In this document: positions 62,865 to 64,000 of the stretch, piece by piece
How the letters are laid out: each line of letters opens with the position of its first letter
Numbering within the stretch: the first letter of the stretch is position 1
Assembly (NCBI GenBank): GCA_965220855.1
Contig: CBDCQY010000001.1
Coordinates: 682,001 to 746,000 of the forward strand
Direction of reading: 5' to 3'
DNA from: Bin95 sp965220855
Lineage (GTDB): Bacteria > Pseudomonadota > Alphaproteobacteria > Bin95
DNA length: 64,000 nucleotides
Made by a program: the position numbers and the translations under genes
Notes under the pieces: generated by a model
Seen by the model: the letters and a program-made list of their open reading frames with translations, nothing else
The model's database searches: none
What the model was told of the DNA's origin: nothing

Positions 62865-63698
62865 ATGGCTGTTTCGATCCGCCCGCTCTCCGACGTGCTG
62901 GCCGCAGAGGTGCGGGGCGTCGATCTTCGCCGGCCGCTGGCGGCGGACGATCGGGCGCGGCTGCATGAGGCCTTTCTCGCGCATGGCATTCTCTGCTTCC
63001 GCGACCAGAGGCTCGACAAGCCGGCCCAGCTGGCGGCGACGCGGCAGTTCGGGGCGCTCGATGCGCATATCCAGCGCAACAAGGGCGGGGACATCGCGCA
63101 GGTGCACACCGTCTCCAATCTCGACGCCGAGGGGCGGCCGCGGCCCGAGGCGGCGGCGAAGGGCAATCTGCGCTGGCACTCCGACAAGTCCTATCGCACC
63201 GTCCCCTCCTCGGCGACCTTCCTCTACGCCGTCCGCGCGCCGAGCCGGGGCGGGCGGACCGAATTCGCCAATATGGCCCGCGCCTTCGAAGCCTGCCCGC
63301 CGGAACGGCAGGCCGCCTACCGCAAGCTCAAGGTGGTGCACGACTGGGCGCGCTCCTGCCAGAAGTCCGGCGAGCGCGAGGCGAGCGCGGAGGAGAAGGC
63401 GGTCTATCCGCCGGTCGCCCATCCGCTGGCGCGCCGCCACCCGGAGACCGGGCGCGAGGCCTTCTTCATCGGCAACCATGCCTCGCACATCCTCGGCATG
63501 GAGCGCAGCCGGGGCGAGGCGCTGCTGGAGGAAATCGAGGCGCACAGCACCGAAGAGCGCTTCGTCTGGCGCCACAGCTGGCGCGAGGGCGACCTGCTGA
63601 TGTGGGACAATCGCTGCCTGCTGCACCGCGCCGAGCCGCCGGGCGAGGAGCCGCGCGTGCTGCATCGCACCGTGACGCGCGGCACCGCGCCCTTCTGA
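62865..63698 (+). CDS. TauD/TfdA-family 2-oxoglutarate dioxygenase
   Basis: The 277-residue protein starts at ATG 62865 (MAVSIRPLSDVLAAEVRGVDL), the TauD family N-terminus. The iron HxD lies in RWHSDKSYRTVP and the distal histidine in CLLHRAEPP, with RVLHRTVTRG giving the 2-oxoglutarate arginine. It hydroxylates taurine, alpha-ketoglutarate-type sulfonates or herbicide-like acids in known members; substrate is open. glnS follows after 12 bp. It is the fifth Fe(II)/2-oxoglutarate dioxygenase in the window. Confidence 0.9.
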   Translation: MAVSIRPLSDVLAAEVRGVDLRRPLAADDRARLHEAFLAHGILCFRDQRLDKPAQLAATRQFGALDAHIQRNKGGDIAQVHTVSNLDAEGRPRPEAAAKGNLRWHSDKSYRTVPSSATFLYAVRAPSRGGRTEFANMARAFEACPPERQAAYRKLKVVHDWARSCQKSGEREASAEEKAVYPPVAHPLARRHPETGREAFFIGNHASHILGMERSRGEALLEEIEAHSTEERFVWRHSWREGDLLMWDNRCLLHRAEPPGEEPRVLHRTVTRGTAPF

Positions 63699-63710
63699 GC
63701 GCGCGCGGCC

Positions 63711-64000
63711 ATGCCTACGGACGCGCCGACCGGCGGCGACTTCATCCGCAGCCGCATCCGCGCCGATCTGGCCGAAGGCCGGGTCGCCGGCGTCGTCACC
63801 CGCTTTCCGCCGGAGCCGAACGGCTATCTGCATATCGGGCACGCCAAGTCGATCTGCCTGAATTTCGGCGTCGCGGAGGAATTCGGCGGGCGCTGCAATC
63901 TGCGCTTCGACGACACCAACCCGACGAAGGAAGAACAGGCCTATCTCGACGCCATCCGCGAGGATGTGCGCTGGCTCGGCTTCCGCTGGGCGGACGAGCC
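63711..64000 (+). CDS. glnS: glutaminyl-tRNA synthetase, N-terminal part (cut by window edge)
   Basis: About 96 residues from the ATG at 63711 to the edge: GlnRS class I catalytic motifs FPPEPNGYLHIGHAKSICLN with the HIGH signature, then CNLRFDDTNPTKEE. The FDDTNP motif separates GlnRS from bacterial GluRS. It charges tRNA-Gln directly. The presence of glnS in an alphaproteobacterium is notable since many use GatCAB instead. Confidence 0.93.
   Translation, partial: MPTDAPTGGDFIRSRIRADLAEGRVAGVVTRFPPEPNGYLHIGHAKSICLNFGVAEEFGGRCNLRFDDTNPTKEEQAYLDAIREDVRWLGFRWADE

Overview
The window is high-GC DNA with tightly packed genes and many 4-bp start/stop overlaps. It looks like an alphaproteobacterial chromosome, probably of the Rhodospirillales/Kiloniellales type. 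The pointers are the order rplU-rpmA-obgE-proB-proA-nadD-rsfS-rlmH-ctpA-rppH, a dnaN-recF-gyrB block, TrmFO, ETF-ubiquinone oxidoreductase and a complex I NDUFA9-type protein. Four phytanoyl-CoA dioxygenase (PhyH) paralogues and a TauD enzyme, set among class II aldolases, SDRs and hydroxy-acid dehydrogenases, resemble the catabolic repertoire of marine or host-associated members. The lineage is an inference from gene content.

Layout: 1-9840 holds a ferredoxin fragment, a YyaL protein, a minus-strand aldolase-aldolase-PhyH operon, and a plus-strand run (HIBADH-type dehydrogenase, trmFO, ltaE, D-aminoacylase-like amidohydrolase). 9846-11809 holds a methyltransferase/endonuclease pair and arsI behind a strong promoter with an operator-like dyad. 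11814-18561 holds an ATPase/PhyH pair and dnaN-recF-gyrB. 18583-20484 is an AT-richer insert carrying an anti-phage-type deoxycytidylate deaminase, bounded by a 314-bp direct repeat of the gyrB 3' end. 20855-27322 is mainly catabolic and dioxygenase genes. A serine tRNA lies at 27346-27435. 27568-36782 is the long housekeeping run from rplU onward, including an in-frame NadD-RsfS ORF. 36736-45579 holds DNA/RNA repair, cobalamin, molybdenum cofactor and murein genes. 45646-57998 holds ETF-QO, TPR lipoprotein, ispE, dnaK-dnaJ, transporters and the NDUFA9-type protein. 58178-59314 is a gene read across an in-frame TGA. The window ends with an autotransporter, a TauD dioxygenase and the start of glnS.

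Two systems stand out. First, 58178-59314 reads as an AhpD-like selenoprotein: the TGA falls exactly on the second cysteine of the E-x11-C-x2-C-x3-H active site, the frame stays open for 121 more codons, and a hairpin with a G in its apical loop starts 17 nt downstream, as expected for a bacterial SECIS. Second, the deaminase insert sits between a full gyrB and a 99% identical duplicate of its 3' end. The three differences are all synonymous, which suggests entry by homologous recombination with a relative's gyrB rather than by a visible integrase. A pair of roughly 250-300 bp intergenic repeats that fold into a three-stem shape with compensating changes is a third unusual item.
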